A stretch of 64,000 nt of DNA from Streptomyces sp. APSN-46.1 (GTDB lineage: Bacteria > Actinomycetota > Actinomycetes > Streptomycetales > Streptomycetaceae). Below, piece after piece: positions 35,204 through 43,710 of this stretch. Where the stretch lies: NCBI RefSeq assembly GCF_022815725.1, contig NZ_JALGRF010000001.1, positions 1,116,001 to 1,180,000 of the forward strand, read 5' to 3'. The first letter of the stretch is position 1; each line of letters opens with the position of its first letter. The translations under genes were made by a program, and so were the position numbers. The notes under the pieces are model-generated. The model had not been told where the DNA came from. It did not search any database and saw only the letters and a list, made by a program, of their open reading frames with translations.

Positions 35204-36514
35204 CTATCCATCCCTTTTGTGCGGTGCTTCTTCCTGCGGGACCTTCCTCTGCCCCTCGGCCGCGACGCCGAGCGGGTGGTCGGGAACCCCCGTCGTCGGG
35301 CAGCCCGGTTCCCGGCGGCGCATCGAGGTGACCCCTGTCGCGACGGCGGCCGACAGCATCAGCAGCGCTCCGGTCAGCGGGGCCGCGGGCGCGGAGATTC
35401 CGTCGACCGCGAGGCCGCCGACGAGCGCCCCGGCGGCGATGGCGAAGTTGAACATGGCCACCATCAGGGAGGAGGCGGCCTCGGCCGCACGCGGCGCCGC
35501 CTTGATCATCCAGCTCTGCAGGCTCACCGAGACCCCGCCGTACGCGAGCCCCCACACGAGCAGCAGCGCCGTGCCGGCGACCGCGCCCGGGAGGGTGGCG
35601 ATCATCGCCAGCACCACGGTGAGGGTGGCGCCGACCACGAACAGCGTACGGCGCGCATCGCGCGCCCCGGCCAGGAAGTTCCCGGCGACCCCGGCCACCC
35701 CGTACCCGAGGAGCAGGGTGCTGACGTACTCGGCGTCGACGCCGGAGACGTCCCGCAGGATCGGCCGCACGAAGGTGTAGGCCGCGAACTGTCCGGTGAC
35801 CACGAGGAAGGTGACGATCACTCCGGCGCGCACGCCGCGGTTGTCGCGCAGCAGGGCGGGAAGTTCCCGGAAGCTGATGCTCCGATCAGGAGGCAGCGCG
35901 GGCAGCAGCAGGAGCAGGGCGACGAGCGTGACGAAGCCGAGGGCGCCCACGGCCGCGAAGGCCATGCGCCAGCCGCCGAGTTCCCCGAGCAGGGTTCCGG
36001 CGGGGACACCCAGCACGGAGGCCGTGGGGACCCCGCCGAAGACGACGGCGGTGGCCCGGCCGACGTGGCGCTCGGGAACCAGCCGTACGGCCAGCCCGCC
36101 CGCTACGGCCCAGAAGCCGCCGACGCTGACGCCGACGAGCAGCCGGGCCGCGAGGACCACGGCGAAGTCCGGCGCGAGGGCGGCGGCGAGATTGGCGGCG
36201 GCCATCAGGGCGAGCAGGACGCACAGCACGAGCCGCCGGTCGAGCCGCCCGGCGGCGACGGTGACGAGCGGCGCGCAGAAACCGGCGACCAGCCCCGGCA
36301 CGGTGACCATCAGCCCGGCGGTGCCGTCGGACACCCCGAGCGAGGCCCCGACCGGGGTGAGCAGCCCGACGGGCAGCAACTCGGAGGTGACCAGGCAGAA
36401 GATCCCGAGGGAGACGGCCCAGACGGCCGCCCAGCCCTTCCAGGGCGTCGGCGCGTGGCTGCTGTGCGCGGGAGCGGCAGCCCCGGTATCGGCATCGGCA
36501 TCGGCATCGGTCAT
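35204..36514 (-). CDS. MFS transporter, AraJ/PbuE-type efflux
   Basis: 436-residue major facilitator with twelve hydrophobic segments; the N-terminal half shows VWAVSLGIFCLVTSELLPVGLL and the GRLDRR loop between helices 2 and 3, characteristic of the DHA1/AraJ/PbuE efflux group (arabinose, purine or drug export). N-terminal acidic repeat DADADAD is encoded by a short GGCATC repeat. Start ATG 36514 with GGAG nine bases before. C-terminal 40 residues are hydrophilic. Stand-alone; substrate unknown. Confidence 0.93.
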   Translation of the reverse strand: MTDADADADTGAAAPAHSSHAPTPWKGWAAVWAVSLGIFCLVTSELLPVGLLTPVGASLGVSDGTAGLMVTVPGLVAGFCAPLVTVAAGRLDRRLVLCVLLALMAAANLAAALAPDFAVVLAARLLVGVSVGGFWAVAGGLAVRLVPERHVGRATAVVFGGVPTASVLGVPAGTLLGELGGWRMAFAAVGALGFVTLVALLLLLPALPPDRSISFRELPALLRDNRGVRAGVIVTFLVVTGQFAAYTFVRPILRDVSGVDAEYVSTLLLGYGVAGVAGNFLAGARDARRTLFVVGATLTVVLAMIATLPGAVAGTALLLVWGLAYGGVSVSLQSWMIKAAPRAAEAASSLMVAMFNFAIAAGALVGGLAVDGISAPAAPLTGALLMLSAAVATGVTSMRRREPGCPTTGVPDHPLGVAAEGQRKVPQEEAPHKRDG

Positions 36515-36652
36515 GAAGCGGCACTCCGTACAGGGCAGGCGGTGAACGGGACACGCAGCACGGAGCGCCGGGGGTCGCGCCTCCCCCGTCGCCTCGCACT
36601 GTCGTTCCAATTCCCGGGCGGCCCGGATTGATTCCCGGTTAGCCTGAGCCGT

Positions 36653-37228
36653 ATGGACGAGCTCGACGGAGTGGAGATCATCGCCTTCGCGGACGCCGAG
36701 GCGTTCGAGAACTGGCTGGCCGAGCACCACACGCGTCACGAGGGCGTGTGGATCAAGATGGCCAAGAAGAAGTCCGGGATCCCGACGGTCACCGACGACG
36801 AGGTGGTCGACATCGGGCTCTGCTACGGCTGGATCTCCGGCCAGCGTCGGTCGTACGACGAGCGCCACTACCTCCAGAAGTACGTGCCGCGTCGGCCCAG
36901 GAGCCTGTGGTCGCGGGTGAACGTGGAGAAGGTCGCGATGCTGACGACGGCCGGCCGGATGCGCGAACCCGGGCTCGCCGAGGTGCGCAAGGCCCAGGAG
37001 GACGGCCGCTGGGCGAGGGCCTACGAGTCGCAGAAGACGGCCGCGGTGCCGCCCGACCTCGCGGCGGCGCTCGACGCGAATCCGGAGGCCGGGAAGGCGT
37101 TCGAGGCGCTCGACAAGACCGGACGCTACCTGCTGATCCTGCCGCTGCTCCAGGCCGGCACCCCGCGGACCCGGCGGGCGCGCCTCGACAAGGCCCTGCA
37201 CGCGCTCGAAGCCCGCCCCGGCCCCTGA
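36653..37228 (+). CDS. YdeI/OmpD-associated family protein
   Basis: 191 residues. Segments FENWLAEHHTRHEGVWIKMAKKKSG and GLCYGWISGQRRSYDERHYLQKYVPRRPRSLWSRVN are the conserved core of the YdeI/OmdA family, whose members bind cargo or ligands and were first linked to outer-membrane protein OmpD in enterics and to bacteriocin protection. In actinobacteria the role is unknown. No ribosome site precedes ATG 36653, so the transcript may be leaderless. Divergent from the MFS gene. Confidence 0.9.
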   Translation: MDELDGVEIIAFADAEAFENWLAEHHTRHEGVWIKMAKKKSGIPTVTDDEVVDIGLCYGWISGQRRSYDERHYLQKYVPRRPRSLWSRVNVEKVAMLTTAGRMREPGLAEVRKAQEDGRWARAYESQKTAAVPPDLAAALDANPEAGKAFEALDKTGRYLLILPLLQAGTPRTRRARLDKALHALEARPGP

Positions 37229-37293
37229 GTCGGCGTCACCCGGACGCGTGAGCCCGGCACTCGGGCGGGCCGGGGGTGGGGCATGGTGGGGCG

Positions 37294-37764
37294 ATGCAGT
37301 TGCGCCGGGCCGTGCCCCTCTCTCTCCTCGCGCTCCTCGCGAGCGCCGGATGCGTCTCCGTCGGCCCTGGGTCCCCGGCTCCCGCACGGGGTTCCGTACC
37401 GCCCGTGGGCGCCCCCGGCCCGGCGGGCGGGACGGGGGCCGCCGCCCCGCCGCCCGCGCTGTCCGTCCCCCTGCCCCTCCCCGTGCCGCTCGGCGTCCTG
37501 CCGGAGGCGGAACCCGAACCCGAGCCGGAGCCAGGCCGGAAGCAAGCCGCCGTCAAGGCGGCCCGGCCGCCGGCCAAACGGCCCGCGAAGCCCGCGGCAC
37601 CGCCGCGCCGGGTGCGGCCGCCCAAGCCCGCGCCGCCCCGGCTTCCTCGGCCGACGGACCGGCTGCCCCGGGTGGAGGATCTCTGCGCGGCCACCGAGGG
37701 CGGCGCCGTACCGCCGTCGATCGTGGACCTGTGCGTGCGCCAGTACGGCTCGCACGGACTCTGA
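37294..37764 (+). CDS. Proline/alanine-rich lipoprotein, copy 2
   Basis: 156 residues. Signal peptide and lipobox LRRAVPLSLLALLASAGC (Cys20), a Pro/Ala/Glu-rich stalk, and the C-terminal motif LCAATEGGAVPPSIVDLCVRQYG. It matches the product at 17666-18187 at both ends (consensus LCxAxxG...PSIVxLCxxxYG) while the stalk differs, so the two are paralogues with a conserved head. Start ATG 37294; an ATG 18 bases upstream is in frame but leaves a worse signal peptide. Surface-anchored, function unknown. Confidence 0.75.
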   Translation: MQLRRAVPLSLLALLASAGCVSVGPGSPAPARGSVPPVGAPGPAGGTGAAAPPPALSVPLPLPVPLGVLPEAEPEPEPEPGRKQAAVKAARPPAKRPAKPAAPPRRVRPPKPAPPRLPRPTDRLPRVEDLCAATEGGAVPPSIVDLCVRQYGSHGL

Positions 37765-37796
37765 CGTGCCTGACTCTGACGTGCCTGACTTCAGTT

Positions 37797-38099
37797 TCAG
37801 GAGGCCGACGGGCGGCGGCCGCAGACGAAGGCGCAGCGCCGGGCCGTGCCCCGGCGGGCGGTGCGCAGCCGGTGCATCGTGTCGTACCTGCGGCGGCGCC
37901 ACTCGCCCCGCGGCAGCCCGGCCCGCTGCCCGCCGCCGCTGATCAGGGCGTTGACCGGGGTCAACGGATCCGCGCCCAGGCCCTTGGCCACCAGGACCCC
38001 GACGAAGAGCGGGACCAGGGCCACGGCCAGCGCCGAGCCGGCGGTGGTGACGTGCTGTATGCGCGGGCGGCTCGCGGGGCGCGGGGCGTCGGAAGTCAT
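37797..38099 (-). CDS. Hypothetical single-pass membrane protein
   Basis: 100 residues: a short N-terminus, one hydrophobic helix (TAGSALAVALVPLFVGVLVAKGLGA), a LTPVNALISGGG segment, and a strongly basic C-terminus (GEWRRRRYDTMHRLRTARRG, ending CAFVCGRRPSAS). Good codon bias; weak ribosome site. Convergent with lipoprotein copy 2. Family not recognised. Confidence 0.6.
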   Translation of the reverse strand: MTSDAPRPASRPRIQHVTTAGSALAVALVPLFVGVLVAKGLGADPLTPVNALISGGGQRAGLPRGEWRRRRYDTMHRLRTARRGTARRCAFVCGRRPSAS

Positions 38100-38203
38100 G
38101 CCCCTATTCGATCACCGGCGGCGCGGCGGGGAATCGGAGCGGATACTCAGTCCGTTGGGCGTGAGGTACTCAGTCGGGACCTGGGTGGGGAAGGCGGTGG
38201 GGG

Positions 38204-38683
38204 ATGACGGCACCCGGGCAGGGGTTCGAGGCCGCGACGGGCGACGGGCCGGCCATCGGGGACCCGGCGGCGCGGGCCGGCGAGCTGAGGACGGCGTACG
38301 AGGGGCTGTTGCAGATCCGCCGTCTGATGAACGCCGGGGCGGGCGCCGGGGTTCCCGCGGCGTGGGAGCTCCGGCAGATGCCGCGCGCGGTGGCCCTCGT
38401 ACTGGAGGCGGCGGGGATCGCTCCGTCGGCCGTGGACGCGCGGGGGCGGCGTACCCACACGGGCTATCGGGTGGCCCCGGCCGCGGATCCCGGACGGGTG
38501 GAGGTGACCTGGCTCGGCCCGCCGGGCGGCGGCGCGGCCGAGGAGGAGCAGGAGCGCCTGACGGCCTGCGCGGCGGCGCTGGAACGGATGGGGTGGGAGT
38601 GCCTGCTGTACCGGGGCCCGCGACGTCGGCGCTTCCTGGAGGTGGAGCCCGCCGGACCGAAATCCGTTTCCCCGCAACGGTAA
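38204..38683 (+). CDS. Hypothetical protein, 159 residues
   Basis: Soluble alpha/beta protein. An N-terminal Ala/Gly-rich lead, helix ELRTAYEGLLQIRRLMNAG, a middle MPRAVALVLEAAGIAPSAV, then strands VEVTWLG and CLLYRGPRRRRFLEVEP separated by helix EQERLTACAAALERMGWEC. Good third-position GC. A G-rich ribosome site precedes ATG 38204. Family not recognised; it could be a small regulatory or binding protein. Confidence 0.65.
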   Translation: MTAPGQGFEAATGDGPAIGDPAARAGELRTAYEGLLQIRRLMNAGAGAGVPAAWELRQMPRAVALVLEAAGIAPSAVDARGRRTHTGYRVAPAADPGRVEVTWLGPPGGGAAEEEQERLTACAAALERMGWECLLYRGPRRRRFLEVEPAGPKSVSPQR

Positions 38684-38703
38684 CGCCCGGGCACACTCAT
38701 CCG

Positions 38704-39243
38704 ATGGGCATGCTCGACTCACTCTCCGACCCGGTCGGCCAGGTCCCCGCCGGGCTCGCCACCGGCCGCCTCGACCTGATCCCGCTGGCCGCCGGTCACG
38801 CCGATGAGATGGCCCTCGTACTGTCCGATCCGGCGCTGTACGCCTTCACGGGCGGCGCTCCGCTGCCGCCCGACGCGCTCCGGGCCCGCTATGCCCGGCT
38901 GGCGGCGGGCTCGCCCGACCCGGCGGTCCTCTGGCGCAACTGGGTCGTGCGGCTGCGCCGGGACGGATGCCTGATCGGCACGGTCCAGGCCACCCTCACC
39001 CCGGCGCGGGACCAGGCCGAGATGGCGTGGGTCCTCGGGACGCCCTGGCAGGGCCGAGGCTTCGCCACGGAGGCCGCGCGGGCACTGGCCGGCCACCTCG
39101 CGGACATTCCCGTCGGGCGGCTCGTGGCGCACATCCACCCGGACCACCACGCGTCGGCGGCGGTCGCCGCGGCCTGCGGGCTCTCCCCGACCCGGCACCG
39201 CCAGGACGGGGAGATCCGCTGGGAGTTCGCGAGGACGACGTGA
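38704..39243 (+). CDS. GNAT-family N-acetyltransferase
   Basis: 179 residues, RimJ/RimL-like: N-terminal TGRLDLIPLAAGHADEMALVLSDPALYAFTGG, the WVVRLRRDGCLIGTVQATL strand, and the acetyl-CoA site WVLGTPWQGRGFATEAARAL (Q/RxxGxG/A). Likely acetylates a small molecule or a protein N-terminus. No clear ribosome site before ATG 38704. Its TGA stop falls in the first unit of the 19-bp repeat that follows. Confidence 0.92.
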   Translation: MGMLDSLSDPVGQVPAGLATGRLDLIPLAAGHADEMALVLSDPALYAFTGGAPLPPDALRARYARLAAGSPDPAVLWRNWVVRLRRDGCLIGTVQATLTPARDQAEMAWVLGTPWQGRGFATEAARALAGHLADIPVGRLVAHIHPDHHASAAVAAACGLSPTRHRQDGEIRWEFARTT

Positions 39244-39288
39244 GGACGTGAGGACGACGTGAGGACGTGAGGACGACGTGAGGACGTG
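39232..39288. repeat. 19-bp tandem repeat, three copies, spanning a stop codon
   Basis: AGGACGACGTGAGGACGTG three times exactly (39232-39250, 39251-39269, 39270-39288), then a partial copy. Each unit contains an internal 11/8-bp sub-repeat. The GNAT stop (39241-39243) is in unit 1. Confidence 0.92.
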
Positions 39289-39355
39289 AGACCGTGCCGG
39301 GATCGGTTCAGGGTGAGGAGCGGCAGCTCGACCGCGGCGCGGATTCAGCCGGGCG

Positions 39356-42130
39356 TCACGGCGCGCCGAACGTCAGCGTCAGCCGTGGTGTGCCCTCGTT
39401 GGCCGCGGCCTCCGAGGACCACAACCACAGCGCGTCCGTCCCACCGCTGGTCAGCGCCAGGCCGTAGCTGCCGCCGAGGGCCGTGGCGATCGTCCCCGTG
39501 GTCAGCCCGGTCGTGTGGACGGCCGAGCCGTCCGGGATCCCGGCGAAGGCGCCGAGCGCCGGAGCGCCCACTCCCGGGCGGTTGTTGTACGTGGTCCCGG
39601 CCTCGGTCCACGACCCGGTGACGGGGACCACCGAGACGGTGTCCGCCGTACCGGCACCGCTCATGGTGCTGGTCTTCACGCTGAGCGTGGCCGACTTGAG
39701 CACCGTACCCGCCGGCGCCGCCGGGAGGTTGAAGCGCAGATAACTCGCGTACAGCGGGGTACCGCGCACCGCGAGCGAGCCCGAGGTCCCGTAATTGGTG
39801 CCGGGGGCACCGGCGTTGGCGTAGGTGTCCTCGGCGGCGGTCACCTGGACGACCGAATCGGCCGGGGCGGAGGCCAGGTTGTAGTGGTTCTGTACCTGCG
39901 CCGCGCTCAGGACGCTCGGGTAGACGGCGGTCTCGTCGAGCTGGCCCGCCCAGAACTCGCTGGTGGGGCGGTCGGGCCAGCCGCCGAGGCTGTCGCCGCC
40001 CGCGTGCCAGTAGCCGGCGAAGTTCTCGTGCGTGGTGACGCCCAGGGTGCCCTTCTGGACGCCGTCCACGTACAGGGTCATCCCGCCCGGTCCCTGGGTG
40101 GCGACGACGTGGTGCCACGTGTTGTCGTTGTACCGGTCGGTGCCGCCGGTCGTGATGGTGCGGGTGGCTCCGGTGTACACACCGTAGACCAGCCGGCCGT
40201 CATTGGTCATATAGATGTGCTTGTCGTACTGACTGCTGCCGCGAGCCTGGTTGTTCCCGAAGCCGAAGAGCTTGCCGCCCCGGGTGGTGTTCGTCTTGAA
40301 CCAGGTCTCGATGGTGTAGGCGGCGCCCACGGTCCGGCGCTTGTCCCCGTAGACCCGGGTGTCCGTACCGTTGAAGCCGATCGCCGTGCTCGCGCCGGTG
40401 ACCGCGCCCGGCGTCTGGCGCAGGGCGGGCGCGTTCAGGTGCACGCCGCTCTCGTTGCCGCCGGCGGAGGAGTCGGCGACGAAGGGCGGCGCCGACTCGT
40501 CGTAGCGCCAGAACAGCTGGGCGCCGTCCGCGCGGACCGCGTTCGGGTAGCCGTCCACCGAGGTCGCAGCCGTCACGCTCGCCGTCCCTGACAGGGCGCT
40601 GGTGTTGCCGGCCGCGTCGGTGGCCGTGACCCGGTACGTGTACGACTGGCCCGGCGTGACGGTGGTGTCCGTCCAGGAGGCCTGCGGGCGTGAGAAGAAC
40701 AGCGAGTCCGCCGTGACCGTGGCGATGGGCGTGGCCGCGCCGCCCCGGTAGATCCGGTACGTCAGCGCGCTGTCGTCCAGGTCGAGGCTGGTGCGCCAGC
40801 GCACCTGGACCTCGCCTGGCTTGAAGCTGACGGCGCTGGCGACGGGGACCGTGGGCGCTCCGGTGTCACCGGTGGAGGCGAAGCGGGTCAGGCTCTGCTG
40901 CGCCGCCCCGTTGACGGTGGTGAACTCGCCGCCGACCCACAGGTACTGGACGCCGCCCTTGGAGCCGACCGCCATCACGCGCGGGCCGATGCCCTCGCCG
41001 ATGCCGTCGTTGGTGTCGGGGGCCCAGCCCAGTTTGCCGGTGCCGGTGCCGGTGCCGGTGCCGGTGCCGGTGGTCGGCTGGGCGAGCAGGTGGTGGCGCT
41101 GGCCGTCGGGGAACTCGCCGACGCTGGAGCAGTCGTGCGCGTGCGAGGCGCTGTAGAGCACGCTCTGGTACGGGAGCACAGCCTGGGTGGCGCCGAGGCA
41201 GGTGTCGCGCCAGCGCTGGTTGAAGTCGGCGAGGTTGAGCGCGATCCGGCCGTCGAAGACCCCGCCGCCGGTGCCCTCGTTGGCGGTGTAGAAGCCGGTG
41301 CCGTCGGTCGCGATGTCCTTGACGACCGAGTTGGTCTCGATGAAGCCCGGGTACGACCTGGTGAGGGCACCGCTGGTGGCGTCGACGACGGCCAGCGCGT
41401 GCGTGTTCGTACCGTTCACCGTGAAGAAGTCGCCGCCGAGTACGACGTTGGCGCCGTCCGGGGTGACCTCGACGGCGCGGCCCGGCTCGTCGGCGTCGGC
41501 GGTGAAGGGCTTGAGCGCCCCGTCGGTGGCGTCCACGGCGGCGAAACGCTCGCGCTGCCGGCCGGAGACGCTGAGGAAGTCGCCGCCCGCGTAGACGGTG
41601 TCGGCGGTGACGGCGAGGGCCCGTACGGTGGCCGCGAAGGCCGGCCGGAAGGAGGCCTTCACGGTGCAGGTCGCCACGTCGATGGCGGCGAGGCTGGAGA
41701 CCGGGGTGCCGTTGACGGCGCCGAAGTAGCCGCCCGCGTACAGGGTCTTCTTGTCCGGCGAGAGGGACAGCGCGCGGACGGTGGCCGTGCCGCCGCCGAC
41801 GGTGAAGGACAGCTCGCAGGAGGTCGGCGCGCCGGTCGCGGCGTCGAGCGCCACGAAGTTCACCGCCGGCCTCTCGCTGCCTCCGGCGCCGTCGCCGTCG
41901 GGCGGGCGAACGGCCGAGAAGGTGCCGCCGGCGAAGACCACTCCGCCCGCCTCGGCGAGGGCCCAGACGACGCCGTTGGGCTGCCAGGTCGCCAGCGGGT
42001 CGGCTGTGAAGGCCACGGGCGGGGTGAGTGCCGCCGCCGGCGGGACGAGGCCGAGGCCGAGGCCTACGACCGCGCCGGTGCCGGCCAGGGACAGGGCGAG
42101 AGCGGCCGCCAGCCCTCTGGATCTACGCAT
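39356..42130 (-). CDS. Secreted beta-propeller / FN3 / LamG / DNRLRE protein
   Basis: 924-residue exported protein. Signal peptide MRRSRGLAAALALSLAG... to about residue 35; then a propeller of repeats containing VYAGGDFLSVSG, VVLGGDFFTVNG, LWVGGEFTTVNG; a fibronectin-III domain (VQVRWRTSLDLDDSALTYRIY); a LamG/concanavalin domain (YTIETWFKTNTTRGGKLFGFG, WHHVVATQGPGGMTLYVDGV); and a C-terminal DNRLRE/CBM96-like domain (DTYANAGAPGTNYG, YLRFNLP). Start ATG 42130 with a G-run ribosome site. Microsatellite CCGGTG repeats near 41037-41075 code GTGTGTGT. Likely binds extracellular polysaccharide or glycoprotein; no catalytic residues seen. Confidence 0.9.
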   Translation of the reverse strand: MRRSRGLAAALALSLAGTGAVVGLGLGLVPPAAALTPPVAFTADPLATWQPNGVVWALAEAGGVVFAGGTFSAVRPPDGDGAGGSERPAVNFVALDAATGAPTSCELSFTVGGGTATVRALSLSPDKKTLYAGGYFGAVNGTPVSSLAAIDVATCTVKASFRPAFAATVRALAVTADTVYAGGDFLSVSGRQRERFAAVDATDGALKPFTADADEPGRAVEVTPDGANVVLGGDFFTVNGTNTHALAVVDATSGALTRSYPGFIETNSVVKDIATDGTGFYTANEGTGGGVFDGRIALNLADFNQRWRDTCLGATQAVLPYQSVLYSASHAHDCSSVGEFPDGQRHHLLAQPTTGTGTGTGTGTGKLGWAPDTNDGIGEGIGPRVMAVGSKGGVQYLWVGGEFTTVNGAAQQSLTRFASTGDTGAPTVPVASAVSFKPGEVQVRWRTSLDLDDSALTYRIYRGGAATPIATVTADSLFFSRPQASWTDTTVTPGQSYTYRVTATDAAGNTSALSGTASVTAATSVDGYPNAVRADGAQLFWRYDESAPPFVADSSAGGNESGVHLNAPALRQTPGAVTGASTAIGFNGTDTRVYGDKRRTVGAAYTIETWFKTNTTRGGKLFGFGNNQARGSSQYDKHIYMTNDGRLVYGVYTGATRTITTGGTDRYNDNTWHHVVATQGPGGMTLYVDGVQKGTLGVTTHENFAGYWHAGGDSLGGWPDRPTSEFWAGQLDETAVYPSVLSAAQVQNHYNLASAPADSVVQVTAAEDTYANAGAPGTNYGTSGSLAVRGTPLYASYLRFNLPAAPAGTVLKSATLSVKTSTMSGAGTADTVSVVPVTGSWTEAGTTYNNRPGVGAPALGAFAGIPDGSAVHTTGLTTGTIATALGGSYGLALTSGGTDALWLWSSEAAANEGTPRLTLTFGAP

Positions 42131-42288
42131 GAACCCCCCAGTTCGGTGTACCGAGTGGTGCGCGTGCGGCGCACGAGGCGCGCGGCGCACGGCCGCATGG
42201 CCGTCGGCCGGGATCGGCGGAAACGGCCGGCCGGGCGGTCATACGTACGGGCGCACCCTAGGACGAATCGGGAGCCCGGTCACCACAC

Positions 42289-42349
42289 TTGACGTATCGG
42301 ATACCGACTCGGATACCGACGGGACGTGGGGAGCGGCCTATTCTTCCCT
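42289..42349 (+). promoter_or_regulatory. Probable promoter for a leaderless HAD transcript
   Basis: TTGACG (42289-42294) is a good -35 box; 17 bases on lies GATACC (42312-42317), and TATTCT sits about 8 bases before the GTG at 42351, which has no ribosome site, so a leaderless start is possible. The 12-bp unit TCGGATACCGAC is tandemly duplicated at 42297-42320 inside this region. Confidence 0.4.
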
Positions 42350-42350
42350 C

Positions 42351-43283
42351 GTGATCATTGCGAACGAGCCCATCGGGCTGGTGATATTCGACTGCGACGG
42401 GGTGCTGGTCGACAGCGAGCGCATCGCGGCCCGCGTCCAGGTCGCCCTCGGCGCGGAACTGGGCTGGCCGCTCACCGAGGCCGAGGTGATCAGCCGGTTC
42501 ATCGGCCGCTCCAGCGCCTCCGTTCGGGAGCAGGTGGCCGCGCGGCTCGGGCCCGGGACGGCCCGGGAGTGGGACGAGCGGTTCGTCCGGATGCACGCGG
42601 AGGCCGTGGACGCCGGGCTCGACCCGGTCGAGGGCCTGCCCGAGGCGCTCGACGCGATCTCCCTGCCGACCTGCGTGGCGTCCAGCGGGTCTCACGAGAA
42701 GATGCGGCACACCCTCGGCCGCACGGGGCTGTACGAGCGCTTCGCGGGCCGCATCCACAGCGCGACCGAGGTCCCCCGGGGGAAACCGGCGCCGGACCTC
42801 TTCCTGTACGCGGCCCGGCGCATGGGCGTCGAACCGTCGGCCTGCGTGGTGGTCGAGGACAGCCGGCCGGGCGTCGAGGCGGCGCGCGCGGCGGGCATGC
42901 GTTCCTTCGGCTACGCGGGCGGCCTGACCCCGGCATCCGCCCTCGCCGGCCCGGGCACGGTCGTCTTCTCCGACATGCGCGAACTGCCCGGACTGCTCGC
43001 GGGCCCGGGCTCAGGCGCGACCGTGGGCACTGGCGCGGGCACGGGCGCGAGCACAGGCCGGGGCGCTGGCCCAGGCGCAGGCGCGGGCACAGGCCCAGGC
43101 GCAGGCGCGGGCACAGGCCCAGGCCGGGGCGCTGGCCCAGGCGCAAGCGCGGGCACAGGCCCAGGCGCAAGCGCGGGCACAGGCCCAGGCGCAGGCGCGG
43201 GCACAGGCCCGGAAGCGGACGCGGGCCCGGAAGCGGACGCGGGCGCGGGCGCGGGCGCCGAGGGCGGGGCGACCGGTTCGTGA
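42351..43283 (+). CDS. HAD-superfamily phosphatase (beta-phosphoglucomutase-like) with repeat tail
   Basis: 310 residues. Residues 1-220 are a complete HAD hydrolase of the PGMB/phosphatase group: motif [13 protein letters not shown], motif [12 protein letters not shown], Lys in [14 protein letters not shown], motif [15 protein letters not shown]. After that come some 85 residues of [17 protein letters not shown] repeats, absent from normal family members and encoded by a tandem repeat at about 43010-43260. Acts on a sugar phosphate or related substrate. GTG start without ribosome site. The stop overlaps the ankyrin gene's GTG, so they are coupled. Confidence 0.92.
   Translation: MIIANEPIGLVIFDCDGVLVDSERIAARVQVALGAELGWPLTEAEVISRFIGRSSASVREQVAARLGPGTAREWDERFVRMHAEAVDAGLDPVEGLPEALDAISLPTCVASSGSHEKMRHTLGRTGLYERFAGRIHSATEVPRGKPAPDLFLYAARRMGVEPSACVVVEDSRPGVEAARAAGMRSFGYAGGLTPASALAGPGTVVFSDMRELPGLLAGPGSGATVGTGAGTGASTGRGAGPGAGAGTGPGAGAGTGPGRGAGPGASAGTGPGASAGTGPGAGAGTGPEADAGPEADAGAGAGAEGGATGS
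43010..43260. repeat. In-frame tandem repeat coding a Gly/Ala/Thr/Pro tail
   Basis: 12-18 bp units of GGCGCGGGCACAGGCCCA type repeat with small changes through the 3' end of the HAD gene and end just before its stop. The downstream ankyrin gene stays in register only because the repeat keeps the frame. Confidence 0.85.
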
Positions 43284-43705
43284 ACCGCCGTACGCGCAAG
43301 CGGCTCTCCCGGCAGCTCGTCGAAACCGCCGGCTACGGACCGGCCTCCCGGGTGGCGGCCCTGCTTCGCGCCGGCGCGGATCCCGGCGCCGCGGACGCGG
43401 AGGGCACGACCGCCCTGTACGCGGCCGCCGTTCAGGGCCGGCCCGAGATCGTCCGGCTGCTCCTGGCGCACGGCGCCGACCCCGACGCCGAGAGCCGGGG
43501 CCCCACGGACGGGACGCCGCTGTGCGCGGCCGCCAGCTGGGGTCACGCGGAGTCCGTGCGGGAACTCCTCGCGCACGGCGCCGACCCGGGCCTGCGTGAG
43601 GACGGCGGGACCGGGCTCACGCCGCTGGAGTGGGCGCTGCGCGGCGCACACGCGGAGGCCGCCCGGCTGCTGCGGGAGCGGATGGCCCGGGAGCGGGCCG
43701 CGTAA
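43280..43705 (+). CDS. Ankyrin-repeat protein
   Basis: 141 residues with three to four ankyrin repeats: [83 protein letters not shown] (cited piecewise). No other domain or signal peptide; a protein-binding module. GTG start overlaps the HAD stop by four bases, so the ankyrin protein is a likely partner or inhibitor of the HAD enzyme (inference). Confidence 0.93.
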   Translation: MNRRTRKRLSRQLVETAGYGPASRVAALLRAGADPGAADAEGTTALYAAAVQGRPEIVRLLLAHGADPDAESRGPTDGTPLCAAASWGHAESVRELLAHGADPGLREDGGTGLTPLEWALRGAHAEAARLLRERMARERAA

Positions 43706-43710
43706 TTCCA

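Noticed and set aside
41090..42292. Plus-strand open frame opposite the LamG/propeller gene
   Set aside because: Gly/Val/Glu-rich shadow; no ribosome site, no domain.
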